Source: Epiperipatus broadwayi
Taxonomy: Eukaryota > Onychophora > Udeonychophora > Euonychophora > Peripatidae
Assembly (NCBI GenBank): GCA_028023455.1
Contig: JAQFVV010006199.1
Span: forward strand, 7,330,972 to 7,394,971
Reading direction: 5' to 3'
DNA: 64,000 nt
The notes under the pieces were generated by a model. The model had not been told where the DNA came from and did no database searches. It saw only the letters and a program-made list of their open reading frames with translations. Positions 38,201 through 50,522 of this stretch are shown one piece after another; the stretch's first letter is position 1; each line of letters opens with the position of its first letter. The position numbers and the translations under genes are program-made.

Positions 38201-39005
38201 TACTTTCATTTGGATGCTTCCATGTCCATTTGTATTTATCATTTTTCTCAAAAAGAATTCATAATATAGGTCTTTTTTCCTACATAAGTCTGTGTTTTGT
38301 CTCATTTCTATCACCATAACCAAATCTACCTACAGCAGTTTCATCTTTCATTTGGTTTACCAATTCTAGTATTAAGGTCTCCTATGACAATTTAAAAATA
38401 TTGCTTGGTCTGATCCATATAAAAAATCCTCTAGTTAATCATCACAATGAGAACTTGTTGGGGTCATCAACGGAATTATCTGCATTTGATATCTGCTATT
38501 AAGTTAAATAACTAATTTTGCCATATTGTCTGATACACCATCAATTTCCACAGTGTTGTTCTTCCACTTTTTATTTATAGTGAATCTTATTCCACTTGTA
38601 TTTTCAATGTTTGTGCCTTTGTAGTACAATGCATGTTCACTTTTTTAATCGTCTTTTCAGATTTTCTTTTAACTTCATAAAGTCCAGTAACGTACATTTA
38701 ACATTAGACTGTTCTTCCTATTCTTGTAATCTTCCTTGATTTGTAAGTGATCTAGCATTGTAAGTACCTAAATAAAAGGTTATCATCAGATGGCAACCTG
38801 GGTCTGTAATCATGAGATTCTTAGCACCTTCCACCTTCAGCACCAATAGCTGCCTCAACTGGCAACTTTACAGCCTCCTGAGAATAAGGGCCATGATTTT
38901 AATTTTGTCTGTCATGATTGTAAATATCTATTAGAAAAAAAAAAAATCATTCACACTTACATTCATGCTGCTTTCCAGAACCATGGTGTTTCTTGACCTT
39001 AAACT
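35281..39005 (-). mobile_element. RTE-like LINE copy split by a MITE
   Basis: This is collinear with the LINE at 55119-58190 on the same strand, from the 3' end (gatccactgcag, 35299) to the 5' side (cttaaactcag, about 38998). The continuity is broken only by the MITE at 36701-37569. Frameshifts and stops are spread through both the RT part (35.3-38.2 kb) and the endonuclease part (38.2-38.9 kb), so it is a dead copy. Both copies lose similarity just beyond cttaaactcag. That point could be the true 5' end of the element or the place where both copies happen to stop. Confidence 0.8.
36701..37569 (+). mobile_element. MITE of the CACCTGG family inside a LINE
   Basis: Inverted ends are cacctgggtcacgttttacg and, reverse-complemented, cacctgggtctctttttaca. 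TA is duplicated at 36699-36700 and 37570-37571. The intact LINE at 56.68 kb shows the empty site (actatataattcttga), which proves both the boundaries and the 2-bp duplication. Close to the right end (37400-37505) an internal inverted repeat around 'aatgtgctattacttt' and 'aaagtaatagcgcatt' forms a hairpin. The 92-codon minus ORF at 36567-36845 runs from LINE into MITE and is not a gene. Confidence 0.88.
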
Positions 39006-39855
39006 CAGCACAATACTGATTCATAAATGGATATATATTTATTCATGGCTAGAGGATAAAACAGATAGAAAAGTGCCCAAACTCTTAATGCACATAATTG
39101 GAAAGCATGCTAAATATATATATATATGATGCTGTAGGAGAGTATTTTGACCTTCAATAGGCTCTTTAAACAGTATTATACCATTTATTTTTTACACTAA
39201 ATTTTTATAGATTGGATAAGACAATATAAATATTTGTGAAAATTTTGATAATATATTGTAGAGTTGCTATTTGTCTTAGGAAGTGCTTGTATTTATATGG
39301 AATATAAATTATGTATAGTTTGTGTTTAGAGGAATATTAAATTCTCAAAGAGAAAAGCTTTTAATTCTATTATTATGTCATTCAAAAATAATTGTCTTTT
39401 ACTCATTTACTCATATTCTATAAATGTTAATATTTTAAACAGATGGTTGAAGAGTATATGGAAGATATATAGTATCATTCATATATTCCTCAAAACATTA
39501 TTTGATTCAGCTTTATGGATTGGAGCAATGTCATCATAGAAGATTATAGTACTGTCTGTAAACATTGTTTGCAGGACAGAATCAAACTTCAGATTTGTCT
39601 GTTGCAATGTGTGTTCATGTACAGGAGACTGATCGTGATAGTTCATGTAGAGGAGGGAGTAATCATGATATGGGAAAATGCATTTTGGTTCATAGATTTC
39701 TTTTAGTGATTACCAGACAAATGGCTAAGAAAATTCTTTTATATGGCACACTTCTAGTCACTTTGTTTTTTACTTTTGACATCACTGCTTCCATGTTGTA
39801 GCATTTCAATTAGGAACTAATGATTTTGAAATGGTACAAGTTATCATCATCATTA
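39006..39855. other. No feature recognised
   Basis: Two overlapping short plus ORFs at 39515-39801 resemble no family. A short (TA)n run lies near 39116-39128. Confidence 0.45.
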
Positions 39856-40652
39856 TTAGTTACGATGTTGTTGTTTCAAAGGTAAATTTTTTCAAGACTC
39901 AAAAAGGTTTACATGAGTTACAACATGAAAACATAAGATCTTAGATACAAGTTAATACATGATATTACATATGCAATAATGTTTACAATCTTGCATGTGA
40001 TAGGGGAAAAACATGACTTTTAGTAACTGAAAGAAGAATGATCATTACATAACAAGATACATGTGTCAAATTAAGTTTACATAGAATTTTTAAATGGTAT
40101 CTTGAGAAAAATACATGGAAACATGATAGTATGAGAGAAGTTGTGGGGTTGGAGTTGGTGTTATATTAATATATGATTGTATATAAATTAGGCCTTTTTG
40201 ATGGGAAAGATTATAGTTTTCATGGCCGTCTTATTGTTCATGTGTTACATAAGTGGCCCTGAAAAACATGAATTTTTAGATACAATTTGATATATGAGAT
40301 TACATTTGCAAAATGGAGATTTATAGTAGTTGGAATAATAATAATTGTTGTGTAGCAAGTTACATATTTCAAATTAAGTTTACATGAAGCATTATGAGAT
40401 AAATATATAAAAGCACATGGTAATATTTGTTAGTATATTAAGAAAGGATGAAGGGAGTTAGTGTTTCATTACATGGCTGTACATAAATTGTGCTTATTAG
40501 TTGGTGAGCACTATAGGTGTCAAGGCTAACTCTTATCGTTCATGTGCTGGGTATTTAAAGTTCATTTGAGATAAAGTTGGTGATCTTGTAAACTTTTTTG
40601 GATCAATGGGTTGATAAGGATAGGTACTGAGTTATTCTCAAGTGACACAGTA

Positions 40653-41115
40653 TTATCTTAGAAAAGATATGTGGCAATGTTAATTGTTAATAATGAGTTC
40701 AATATGTTAGATTTACCTGAAATATTGCAGATTTTGAGTAGTCCTTTGAAAGTTTAAACTCTAGCCATTTGATTGGTTTAAATGATTTAAAAATTGTCAC
40801 TTTTTTTTAAGAAAAGCTTTTGTAAATTCAAATTTATCTTAGAAAAGATGTGTAGCAAAGTTAATTGTTAATAATTAGATTTACCTGAAATATTGCAGAT
40901 TTTGAGTAGTCCTTTGGGAGTTTAAACTCTAGCATTTTGATTGGTTTAAATGATTTAAAAATTGTCAAAATTTTTTAAGAAAAGCTTTTGTAAATTCAAA
41001 TTTATCTTAGAAAAGATGTGTAGCAAAGTTAATTGTTAATAATTAGTTCAATATGTTAGATTTACCTGAAATATTGAAGATTTTGAATAGTCCTTTGGGA
41101 GTTTAAACTCTAATT
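40653..41115 (+). repeat. Tandem repeat, unit 181 bp, about 2.6 copies
   Basis: Units begin with ttatcttagaaaagat at 40653, 40834 and 41002. The second unit lacks 13 bp (gttcaatatgtta) present in the others. The third breaks off after 'tttaaactcta'. Units are highly similar, so the array is younger than the surrounding repeats. Confidence 0.85.
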
Positions 41116-41180
41116 TTTTCTTGTTGCATAGCAATACCACTGTTTACTGCCTAATGAAAATTTTTTTTTGCAAATTATTC

Positions 41181-41183
<3 letters not shown>

Positions 41184-41212
<29 letters not shown>
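41184..41212. repeat. (AC)n microsatellite
   Basis: Fourteen AC dinucleotides in a row. Confidence 0.95.
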
Positions 41213-41214
<2 letters not shown>

Positions 41215-41248
41215 TTTTCCTATAACTGGAGTATTATCTAATTAAATT

Positions 41249-41311
41249 AGATCAAGTTCAGTCTTTGTGATGACTTGAAAGATCAAGTTCAGTCTTTGTG
41301 ATGACTTGAAA
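41249..41311 (+). repeat. Tandem duplication of a 31-bp unit
   Basis: gatcaagttcagtctttgtg plus its following eleven bases occurs twice without interruption, apparently a recent slippage duplication. Confidence 0.8.
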
Positions 41312-41330
41312 TTTATTTTTTAAAAAATTA

Positions 41331-41508
41331 ATATTATGCAAATTCTTAGGATTTGAAACAACTCTTCAATGAACATGGTGACAGAACTAAGATTAACTAC
41401 GAGAACTATTATTATAACTAATATTATGCAAATTCTTAGGATTTAAAGTGGCTCTTGGAATGAACATGGTGACAGGACCAAGACTAACTGCTAGAACTAC
41501 TATTATTA
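41331..41508 (+). repeat. Tandem duplication of an ~88-bp unit
   Basis: Two units each start 'aatattatgcaaattcttag' and run through 'gaacatggtgacag' to 'agaactattatta'. They are diverged by about one base in ten. Confidence 0.75.
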
Positions 41509-41860
41509 TTGTTATGATATTGATGATGTTTCAAAAATAAACTATTGAGACTAGAAAAAAGATTTCATAGGTCACATGTGAAAATGAGGTCTTAGATACT
41601 GGTTAATATACATGTGCAATAATGGTTTATAATCTTGTTGGTGATTAAAAACAAAACATGATTTACAGTAATTTATAAAGATTATTACATAACAAGATGC
41701 ATGTGTCAAACTAGGTCTACATAAATTTTTTCAATGTAATATTAAGAAGAATACATGGAAATACTTGGTAGCACAAGTGAAAACATAAATGGGAGGAGGG
41801 GTTGAAACTGATGTTAAATTGGTAAATGTATGTAAGTTGGATTTATTTCCATCACTCATT

Positions 41861-43249
41861 TTTGGGTCATCCCAGTGGTCTTTTTGTCTTGGTTGAGTCT
41901 GGTTTTATTAGTAGAAACATCGATGGCAAGTTGATAGTTTTAACATAGTATTATTTGGTGCATTGATATAGCTGGATAGGAGACCCCATGTCCATTTCGG
42001 TTTAGTATTCATGTGGAAGATTGGCTATGGTTTTTTTGTAATTATGTCTGTGGGTATTGTGTATATATATTTTCAGTTGGTAGTCATGAGTCAATGGTTT
42101 TACTCTGTGAGAGATCTAATGGTTTGAGATCTTGGGACCTATTCATTAGGTTTGGAGCGACAATCTCTTCTGTTTTGACTCTCTTTGGCTGTTTCTTTTT
42201 TGGTCATCCGTGTGGTCTTCTGGTCTCTGTTGAAGCCAGTTTTATGGATGGAAGGCAATGAGTGAGTGTTTCCATGGTATGGCCTAATGTTTTTTTTTTA
42301 TGGATACTTGTGAATGATTTGTTTGGATATGCTGATTTGCTAGATGGATGGTATTTTGGTTAGATTGGTTCGGAATTGGTTGTACCAATTGGGTTATGTG
42401 TTTTGGTAGGTAAGTTGTATGCCTGATATGGAGCCACATGATCAGAGTTTCAACAATAGCATTAGCATTGTATGGCCTTGTAGTAGTAAATTCATGGATG
42501 TGCATATATTCCACTGAGTGGTCAGACTCAGGATCTTTTGGTCTGAGGTGACAGCTGGCCTTATTCAGTTTGCCTGGATCAGGGGTGATTGTATTTGTAT
42601 TATTTTCTCAAGTGGCTTGCATAGGCTTGATTTATGGCTGGTTGAACTTATCGTACTTCATTGATACTGCAGTGTATTGGCAAATAGCCATATGTATAAC
42701 ATTGTGCCTTTGTGTGGGAGTTATTATTTTGCATTTGTTGATGAGTGCTATTTTTAGTGGAAGTTTGATTTTTATTGTGAAATGCATTCTGGTATATGTT
42801 CTCCTATTTGGGTTCACTGCAGACATCGACCAGAGTAGGAATTGATGGCTAAATGCCCTTGCTAGCGATAAGAGAAACATTGAGGTGTTATGGCTTTTAT
42901 GTAGATGTGAAGGGTGGCCTTCTTGGTCAGTGATTTGAATGGGGATTTTGGTGGGGTCTGTTCTTATTCAGTCTTACTTTAAATTTAAAACTGTTACTGT
43001 ATATGGGCATTGGAGCATCCTGGAGATAAATTGGTTGGAACAAAACCACTTTCAAATAGTTCCATTAATTTTTGGATGTCCTGTGTATTGTAAGCTAAAT
43101 AGTTGTTTTTAATAGTTACAGTTATGTGATTTATATCTGTTGACAATAATCAATGCAAAACTATCTAATATCTTAATCTTTTCCTTAAATGATTTTTTGT
43201 TTGCTCTTAATGGTAAAATTCAATAATCAAGTATCTAGAGTTAGGGTGA
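41861..43249. other. G/T-rich repeat-derived block, unrecognised
   Basis: The plus strand is G/T-rich, unlike its surroundings. The pieces at about 41867-41920 and 42205-42260 are diverged copies (gtcatcc..gtggtctt..ttga..c..gttttat). The minus strand holds open, polar frames (42880-42632 and 42514-42284), suggesting an old coding retroelement on that strand, but I recognise no motif. Confidence 0.3.
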
Positions 43250-43684
43250 TCAGCCAGTGCAGCACGGACTCCTATAAGCTATGTAAGCTAAGTGCTTTGA
43301 ACAACAGTGTCCTTGGAAAACGATACAAGGAACAATAGTTATCAGTAGCAGATAGAATAATGGTATGGTCAGAGAAAAATCAACAGAATGTGATATAAAG
43401 TCCCTAGGAATTGGGTCATTGAATTTCACATCGATGTTATTTAGCATTCAGTTGTCTATGTAATAGGGAGGAGGGGGGTTAGTTTTATCTTTGTCTTGCT
43501 TTGCTAAGTTTAGTTTTTCCAAATTATTAAGAGTGGATTTTCTGAATCTTGAATAAGGTTTTACAGTTACAACTTCAAGGTTAATTTTAGCTATGCTGGT
43601 ATAGGTGTTTGTACATTGATGGAATTTCCTAATGAGTTGGCTTTTGGCTCCAGCTTGTCTTCCAAGTGAAACATTGGCAGCCAT
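43250..43684 (-). pseudogene. Unrecognised broken ORF pair, possible retroelement fragment
   Basis: A 78-codon frame (43684-43448) starting MAANVSLGRQ and rich in Lys, Asn and Thr is separated by one stop from a 65-codon frame (43447-43250). Its basic, helical-looking start followed by a short polyproline stretch could suit the N-terminus of an LTR-retrotransposon gag. This is a weak guess: there is no zinc knuckle or protease, and LTRs were not found around it. Confidence 0.25.
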
Positions 43685-43810
43685 CTTTAATTGCTTTTTT
43701 AACTATTGTTGAAATCAGTTATTAGTGAGCTTTTTAAAGAACAGTAAAGATAACAAAAAAAAATTATGGTTAGATTTTTTTCTTTTCCTTTCAAGAATTA
43801 CCTGCAACAA

Positions 43811-43960
43811 TTTTGATTTGAAGTTTGAATATTTAAAGCTGGAAACACTTTTTCTGTCATGTAGTTAAGCCATTATCATCATCATCATCATTTTGATTGA
43901 AATTTGAATGTTTAAGCTGGAAACACTTTTGCTGTCATGTAGTTAAGTCATTATTATTAT
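43811..43960 (+). repeat. Tandem duplication, ~80-bp unit ending in ATC/ATT triplets
   Basis: Two units read 'ttttgattt..aagtttgaat', 'agctggaaacacttt' and 'ctgtcatgtagttaag', each ending in a triplet run (tca/tta). It lies just upstream of the hAT element. Confidence 0.75.
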
Positions 43961-44026
43961 TATCATTATCATCATAATTATTATTTGCTTGTTAGTTTTG
44001 TTGGGTTATTTTGATAGCCATTGGAG

Positions 44027-46782
44027 CAAGAGTTCCCAAAATGATTGATATCGACTCCCTGGGGCCGATTTGAACTTTCTAGGGGTTGATAGTTTCAATA
44101 AAAAAAGTTGGGGGTTGATGACAGCAAAAATAGACCTCCTTACTATTGCTATTTGTTTGTTACTTCAGAGTATCTATGATTTCAATAAATACCTAATTAG
44201 GAAGTAAAATAATTTAAAAAAGCACTTTTGATTAAACACTCTACATACCAAACTTGCGATCAAAAAGGTAAAATGTGTTATTAAGAGTCACACATAATGC
44301 ATGAAAATACATGTAGCACAAACATGTCTGTGCATTGTAGGGAATGTATCAAAGCAAATGCGAACATGAAAAAATGTTGCATATCTGCATTTGGTCATGG
44401 TAGGACAAGACAATATTCGATATTAGCAGAATCTATCAGCCTTGTATAGTCATGCTTTCATAAAAGACTATAAATTGGTTCTATTATTGTGGCATGTACT
44501 TATTTGTGATTTGAACTTTGAATATAATTTATTGAGGAGCAGTTATTCGTCTTTGAACAAAAATCTTCTGTTTTAAGTAAGTATTTTTATTTTTATTTTT
44601 TATTTTTTTTTTATCACAGGGGTTGTTGAAATTGTTTGTTAATAAAAAATTTCTTGCTATAATAATATGACAACCAAAAAAAGGAAGGCAGATAGTACAG
44701 CTTGGATTATTTGAAGCTAGGATTTGTCCCATCATTATCAAAAAAACATTTACCAATATGCCTCTTGCGAAAAAGTCTTTAACAATAACACTATGAAACC
44801 AACAAAACTAGCAGATCCCTTGAACAGAATTCACTCTGACAAAAAAAAAAAAAAAATGTCATATTGTCAATCAGTTAAAGATAAAATTCTGAAGAGAACT
44901 ATAATAGATATGTTTATTTTATCATCGAAGCAAAATGATTAAGGGCATTGTACAACATATCCCTACTTATCGTGATATCTGGCCAGCCTCATACCATAGG
45001 GCAGAAAAGTTTTATCTGCCATCGCTGAGGTATTGAACACAGATATTGTAAAAAGGATTCTTTTGAGCTATAACACAGTTCAAAGATGTATCAAAAAAAA
45101 TGATTCACGAAATGGAAAACTGTTAGTGTATTCATTTGCAAAAAAAAGTTTTTGCCTTCCAATTGGATAAATCAACATTACCCCATAATGAAGCTTTGTT
45201 GCTGGTGTATGTTAGCTTTATTCAAGATCAGGAAGTGCATGAAGAGCAGCTTTTTGCTAGAACTTTAGAAACTGACACCAGAGGTGAATCAATTTTTATT
45301 CTAATGGAGCTATTTTTCAGAGAAAGTGATTCCATTGACAAATGTATCTGTTGTGACAGATGGAGCACTAGCTATGATTGATTGTTATCACAGTTTTATA
45401 AGTTACCTGAAACAACACATATCTGAAGTGCTTGCAGTTCACTGCATAATCCATAGGCAACATTATAACAGCCGTGAACAAAATTCGAAGTAATGCTTTT
45501 GGGCACTAGACTGTTTTCTTGATTATGCAAGGAAAACAATGATTTATATTGATTGGTTTTCCGTACTGAAGTCCCCTTGGCTTTCAGAAGGATCTGTTTA
45601 GAGTTTTTGGAAGATGAGGATTCCAGCTTGAAAAAAAATTTACTTTAAGAAAAAAACTTATATTGTTTATTTAACTGACTTATTTAGCAATTTTAATAAT
45701 GTTAATTTACAACTGTAAGGAGACAATTTGAATCTCATCAAAGCAAAATTGGTCATATCAGTTTTTATTTCCAGCTTAATGTTTTTTAAGCAAAATATTG
45801 CAAGATCTGAGCTTTCCCAGTTCCCCAACTTATTTAAGATAGGCACAATCCAAGAAGAAAACATCTTGCTGTATGTCAACCACTTTCAGGCGCTTCACTT
45901 ATATTTCAAAACTAGGTTCAAAGATATTCTATCATTGGAAATACCAGACTGGATAATAAACTCATCCTCTATTAGTGCAGAATCAAATATAATTTTGCAA
46001 GACGAGTTGATTACCATCAGCATGAATGAGGATTTTGTGATACAATTCAAGCAGGGTTATCAAAAGTTTTGCTGCAACAAGATATTTCACTTCTGTATCT
46101 GTCTCTATGGACTGTTGTATACAAAAATATTTTCTGGCATTGCCATCATCATATTTGATAGAGGCTTCAGTGTAGTTTTAAACCTGCTTCAGAGCAAACA
46201 TTGATTGCATATCACTGAACATGGAGTTTGAGAATGCAATTCAATAATTTAAAACCGACAGATAAATTGTTGACAGATCACCAGGTACACACATCTCATT
46301 AAATTCAGTTTTCTCATCTAATTTATTTGGTATTTTTATTTTTATAATTTTGATTAAAATCTTTGGTTGTTGTAATTTTATTGATGTTTAATTATGTCTG
46401 CATATATTGATTTTTTTCACTTCATTTTTATGTTTAATAAAATGATTTCAATATTTGTATTTATTTTGAATTTACATATTTATTTCATAAATGTCAAAAA
46501 TGAAAAAAAAAAACTGCTCATATATTTTTGCTTTAATTTTAGTTAGTGCAGATTTTGATATTAAATGTTGCACCAGATAATGCCATATTCCTAGTCCAAA
46601 AATCTTTTTCAATCATTAATTACAAGTGATTAAAATGAAAAGTTTGATATCTAATGAAATATTTAATATTGAGTACTGAACAAATTTATTAATATGAGTA
46701 AGTAAAGTAAATGACTAGGGGGTTGACTGTTTTAAAAGTTTTTGGTAAAGGGGTCTGGCTGAAAAAAGTTTGGGAACGCCTG
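44027..46782 (+). mobile_element. hAT transposon, full length with 8-bp TSD
   Basis: The ends are caagagttcccaaaa on the left and, reverse-complemented, caggcgttcccaaac on the right, a typical hAT terminal repeat. Flanking 8-mers cattggag (44019-44026) and cactggag (46783-46790) differ at one base and form the expected 8-bp target duplication. The 2.76-kb length matches an autonomous hAT with one transposase gene. A G-rich subterminal motif (gggggttga) occurs near both ends. Confidence 0.87.
44667..46302 (+). pseudogene. hAT transposase pseudogene (ZBED5/SCAND3-like)
   Basis: The protein would be a nuclear DDE/RNase H-fold hAT transposase of the lineage that gave rise to vertebrate ZBED5/SCAND3-type genes. 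Reading across frames: MTTKKRK start at 44667; a BED zinc-finger remnant (CEKVFNNNTMKPTKL with a following His) near 44770-44835; LDKSTLP (about 45162, the first catalytic Asp region); LFARTLETDTRGESIF (about 45250); VHCIIHRQH (about 45438); a 158-codon open stretch (45728-46204) with LSQFPNLFK, FKDILSLEIPDWI and FDRGFSVVLNLL, the hAT C-terminal dimerisation region; and a natural end at 46300-46302. The first half of the Zn finger and the Asp spacing are damaged by stops and indels, so it is inactive. Confidence 0.85.
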
Positions 46783-46790
46783 CACTGGAG

Positions 46791-49286
46791 TATTTGGATA
46801 TGAAATGACTTAAGCAATGTGTTGTTTTGCTAAGCCTTTGGCTGCAATCTTTTTGTTATCCATCTTAGTAAGCATTCATTTCTGTTCATAGGTTTAGTTC
46901 TCTTATCATTAAAGAGTATTATTATTATTATTATCCTGGAGACGGTAAATCTTCAACAGGTTTCAGACATTTGCTCCAGCTAATTGGCCACCAACATTAT
47001 GATTCATAAATAGAGCCAAGTTTATTTATGAAAGTATTGTATTGGAATCTATTTCCATTTCTATACTATATGATCTCAAAAATATAATGGTAATATGCAA
47101 AAGCTTTCTTTATTTTGTTCTACTTTTGTATATTTTTATGTAATTGAAAAGAGAACAGAGAAATGAAGCACTTTATAATCTTTTAAGTCATTGTTTCACT
47201 TTTTTTTTTATATTTCAACTGGTAGTATAATGTAAATTCTGTTCATTTTTATTAAATTTGAAGTTGAACTTCTAAATCATAAACTATTGGACCCACCTGC
47301 TTAGACTACAACATATTTTTTGATGTAATGTATCTTTAATAATATATTGCTTTAAACGACTCCCCTCCCCCACCCATTTTAAAGCTGATAATAAGCTTTA
47401 TTATATTAGAATGAAGTTTTAAATATTAAATTTATTAAAGTTTAATAATATATAGCTATCAATAAAGTTCTAAAATAATATTAATGCATCTTATTTCTTA
47501 GAACTTAAAGCTGCTTTAAAGTTATTAAAGATACCAATTTGCTTTATTTTAAAATTATAAAAATTAGCCATTGCTTCATAAAATGTATACGATATTTAAT
47601 CATATAAGTAAAGAAATTACACAAGTTTAAAATAATTTATATTGTAATTTAGTACTCTAATAGTTTAAATTCGTGAAGCATCATTCCTTGTTTTATTTAA
47701 GAAGCATTTATAAGTAGTTATATAGTGTGTAGCACGTTTTCTAAATTATTGTTAAACGTGGTGAGAATTATTAAAGGATTCATCTGAAAATAAATAATCC
47801 TAGTTTTTTTTTGTTTAGCATATTCAGTTTTTTTTTTTTTTAATATCTTAGTTTCAATAAAAAGATTTTAAATGTAAACAATGGAAGGAAATTAACCATC
47901 TTTTTTTTTTTTATGTCAACAACATTATGAAACTTGTAAGATGTATTGAGCTTGTTTATTGCGTGCTATACAAGTTTATTATAACATAGCATAAGTATGA
48001 CGATAATGTTGAAATAAAAAAGATGGATATTAGGCCCTTTTCTCTTCATTTAGATTTTAAGTATTTCTGATGAAACAGATGCAAATTCAATCACTTTTTT
48101 TTATTTTAAAAAAATTATACTTACATGTGCTCTTTCCTAGATAGACATACCCTTATATGTATAATAAAAAGTTTCCATTAATATTTTTTTTTATTTTGAT
48201 AAAGCTTAAGACAATTAAATGCTTTTAGGAATAATTTCCAGTAAGTGCTGTATTTTGTATAGTACAAGATATATATGTCAAAGTGTTAACCCTAGGCCAC
48301 CAACCCTTGACTATAGTACAAGATATTTTTATTCAAATTTGAATGAATACTTTGTAAAGCTTTTTTTTAAAAATTGCTGTGTATTTTTTGATTAAATGTT
48401 TTGAATTGTTCTTAGATGTGAATCATTTTGTTTGAAGTAAAACATAATTTTAGCTTAGAGAGTAGATCTTTTTTTAAAACTTAAATTAAGAATATCTTTT
48501 TTAATTAGTCTTCCAAATAATTCATAATGATGACTTGGCAAACATTTTAAAGATTTTTACTTTTTATAAACTAAAAACTGCTTTAAAAAAAAAAAAAAAC
48601 TTATATGCAGTCAAGCTGAAACTTTATTTATTTATTTTGTTTTGAGAAATTTAATGGAAGGACAGTTTTCATTACTCATTGAAATTAAATTTTTTTGAAG
48701 AATTGCCTTTATTTGTCCTATAGATTTTCCTAAATCTTTTATTTAAATATAATATTTGTTTTCAGTTGATGATAATAGTTTTTATGTAAGTTCTGCAATT
48801 GTGACTTTAAGCATTGAAATTTCATTTCCAAATGTAGATAATAATCTAAAATTTTGTTCACTTTTGATATAACTTCTATTTTTACTTTTAAGCTATAAAT
48901 ATTGCATTTAATAATAAAGGCATTGATTATGAACTATAGCAAATACATCAAGACATCTATTTATAAACATATAAGATTTTAATCACATTTTTAAAAATAT
49001 ATCAATTCCACATGATGTGAAATATTTATTATGCATGTTCCCATTTATGAAGCTACCATTTTATAAAGCTGTTAAAACTTTTATTATCATATTGTTTTAC
49101 AAAAAAAAAAATGTTGAATGAAAATGAAAGCACTCTTTCTATATTTAAAATCAGTTCACAATGAAATAATAAATATTGCATGATGATCTATAAAATTTAG
49201 TAAAATATATAAACTTAAATCATTTTAAAAGTCATTTAGGTGTAATTAATAAAATTTCTGTAAGTAATATAAACAAATATTTTATC
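46791..49286. other. A/T-rich stretch, nothing recognised
   Basis: Only A/T runs, a short ATT run near 46917 and a small direct repeat 'tatagtacaagata' at about 48256 and 48311. No coding or RNA signal. Confidence 0.5.
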
Positions 49287-50039
49287 ATCTATTGCCAACT
49301 GGATTGTAACACACAATTAAATAAAGAAATACCAAGAATACTAAGAAATACTAAGAATAATGTGAATCAGCATGGCAAGTAATTTAAAGTTAACAGAGGG
49401 TTAAGCATGAAGATAATAAATCATTTGTAAATATACCCAATATATATATTATACACTCATTATATATACATACTGTATAGACATAAAATTATGGGTCCAA
49501 AGGCTTATTATAAAAATAATAGTATAGATCGATAGAATCTGTTGTGATTCCCAAGTTTACTTTCACATGTCTGGAGATAAATTTCTCCGCAAGGCTAAAG
49601 TTAAGTAGGGGTAACTGGAGCACCCATTGAATAGCACATCTGCATTCCTGGAGCTTTACCTAGTAAGTCATGGTTCTTGTTCATCTACATGCATTACTCT
49701 GGGTATTGTAGAATGTCTCTTGATTGGCCATCAGCTGCCCATATCTAGAGCACCCACATTCGATTCTTGTTCTCAGTTAACACCGTTCACATTCCAATTA
49801 TCTATTTTTAACGAGTTTTCATTATCAACAAATATGATCAGAAACTAATTAATATCTCTGCTAATACTGATAATTTATCAGTATAGCTAATCTTTATAAG
49901 TATAAGATTTACTCTTTTAATTAAAACTTTAATTAATCTAAGTGCTTTTTTAAAATAATGTGTATTCCTTTGGTATACATGCACTTACATTTACTTTTAC
50001 AGATATTATATTTTACTAAATACCACTTATTTTTTAGCA
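49287..50039 (-). repeat. 3' LTR
   Basis: On the minus strand it starts tgctaaaaaataagtgg, right after the polypurine tract, and ends near ggcaatag. It differs from the 5' LTR by perhaps a tenth of positions plus several small indels, which indicates an old insertion. Confidence 0.8.
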
Positions 50040-50049
50040 CCCCCTTTCC
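50040..50049 (-). other. Polypurine tract
   Basis: The minus strand reads ggaaaggggg immediately before the TG start of the 3' LTR. In this class it primes plus-strand synthesis. Confidence 0.75.
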
Positions 50050-50522
50050 AAGTTCAGAGATTCTCGTTTTACTTTTTTCCTATTCTCTGAAATTAAAACA
50101 TATCAACTAAGGTAGGAGGGAATTTTTCTTTCAAAGTTTGTAGTATTTTTGTTAGGGACTGCATTGCTATTACAGCTTTTCAAAAACAGCCGCAGCATTT
50201 ATTCAGTACTTTCATCTTTCTGCAACTGGTCGATATGTTTATGTAACACTTCCATCTGCTATTCGGATGGTCACCACTTACTTGGTTAAATGGCATATAT
50301 TTTCAGCTTATATCCAAAATCTGTCGATTTTGTTTCTGATCCATATGTGTTCTCTAGATACGAATTTCTAGTTTGGGACTTCATGATCTTCAGATGACCT
50401 ACTTTCATCAAGCTTGGTCCGCATTCTGTGACCTAGATATTTTGGGGGTGATTTCTTGATTTTTTTCCAGGACCCTACTTTGACTGGAGGTGCTTCACAC
50501 GCAACTGATAGTTTATACATTT

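Larger units (their letters stand above)
39856..41860 (+). repeat. Three diverged copies of a ~300-bp repeat
   Basis: Blocks at about 39860-40200, 40255-40510 and 41520-41860 share an ordered set of landmarks: 'aaaatgagg/aaaacataag tcttagata', 'gttaata', 'tgcaataatg', 'aaaacatga', 'cattacataacaagat.catgtgtcaaa', 'agtttacat', 'aatacatgg' and a 'ggagttggtgtt'-like tail. They lie in the same orientation. No coding potential or termini are recognised. They may be old LTR-like or satellite-related units. Confidence 0.5.

Noticed and set aside
48256-48330. Repeated tatagtacaagata as a target duplication
   Set aside because: The 40 bp between the copies have no element features, so it is more likely a small local duplication.
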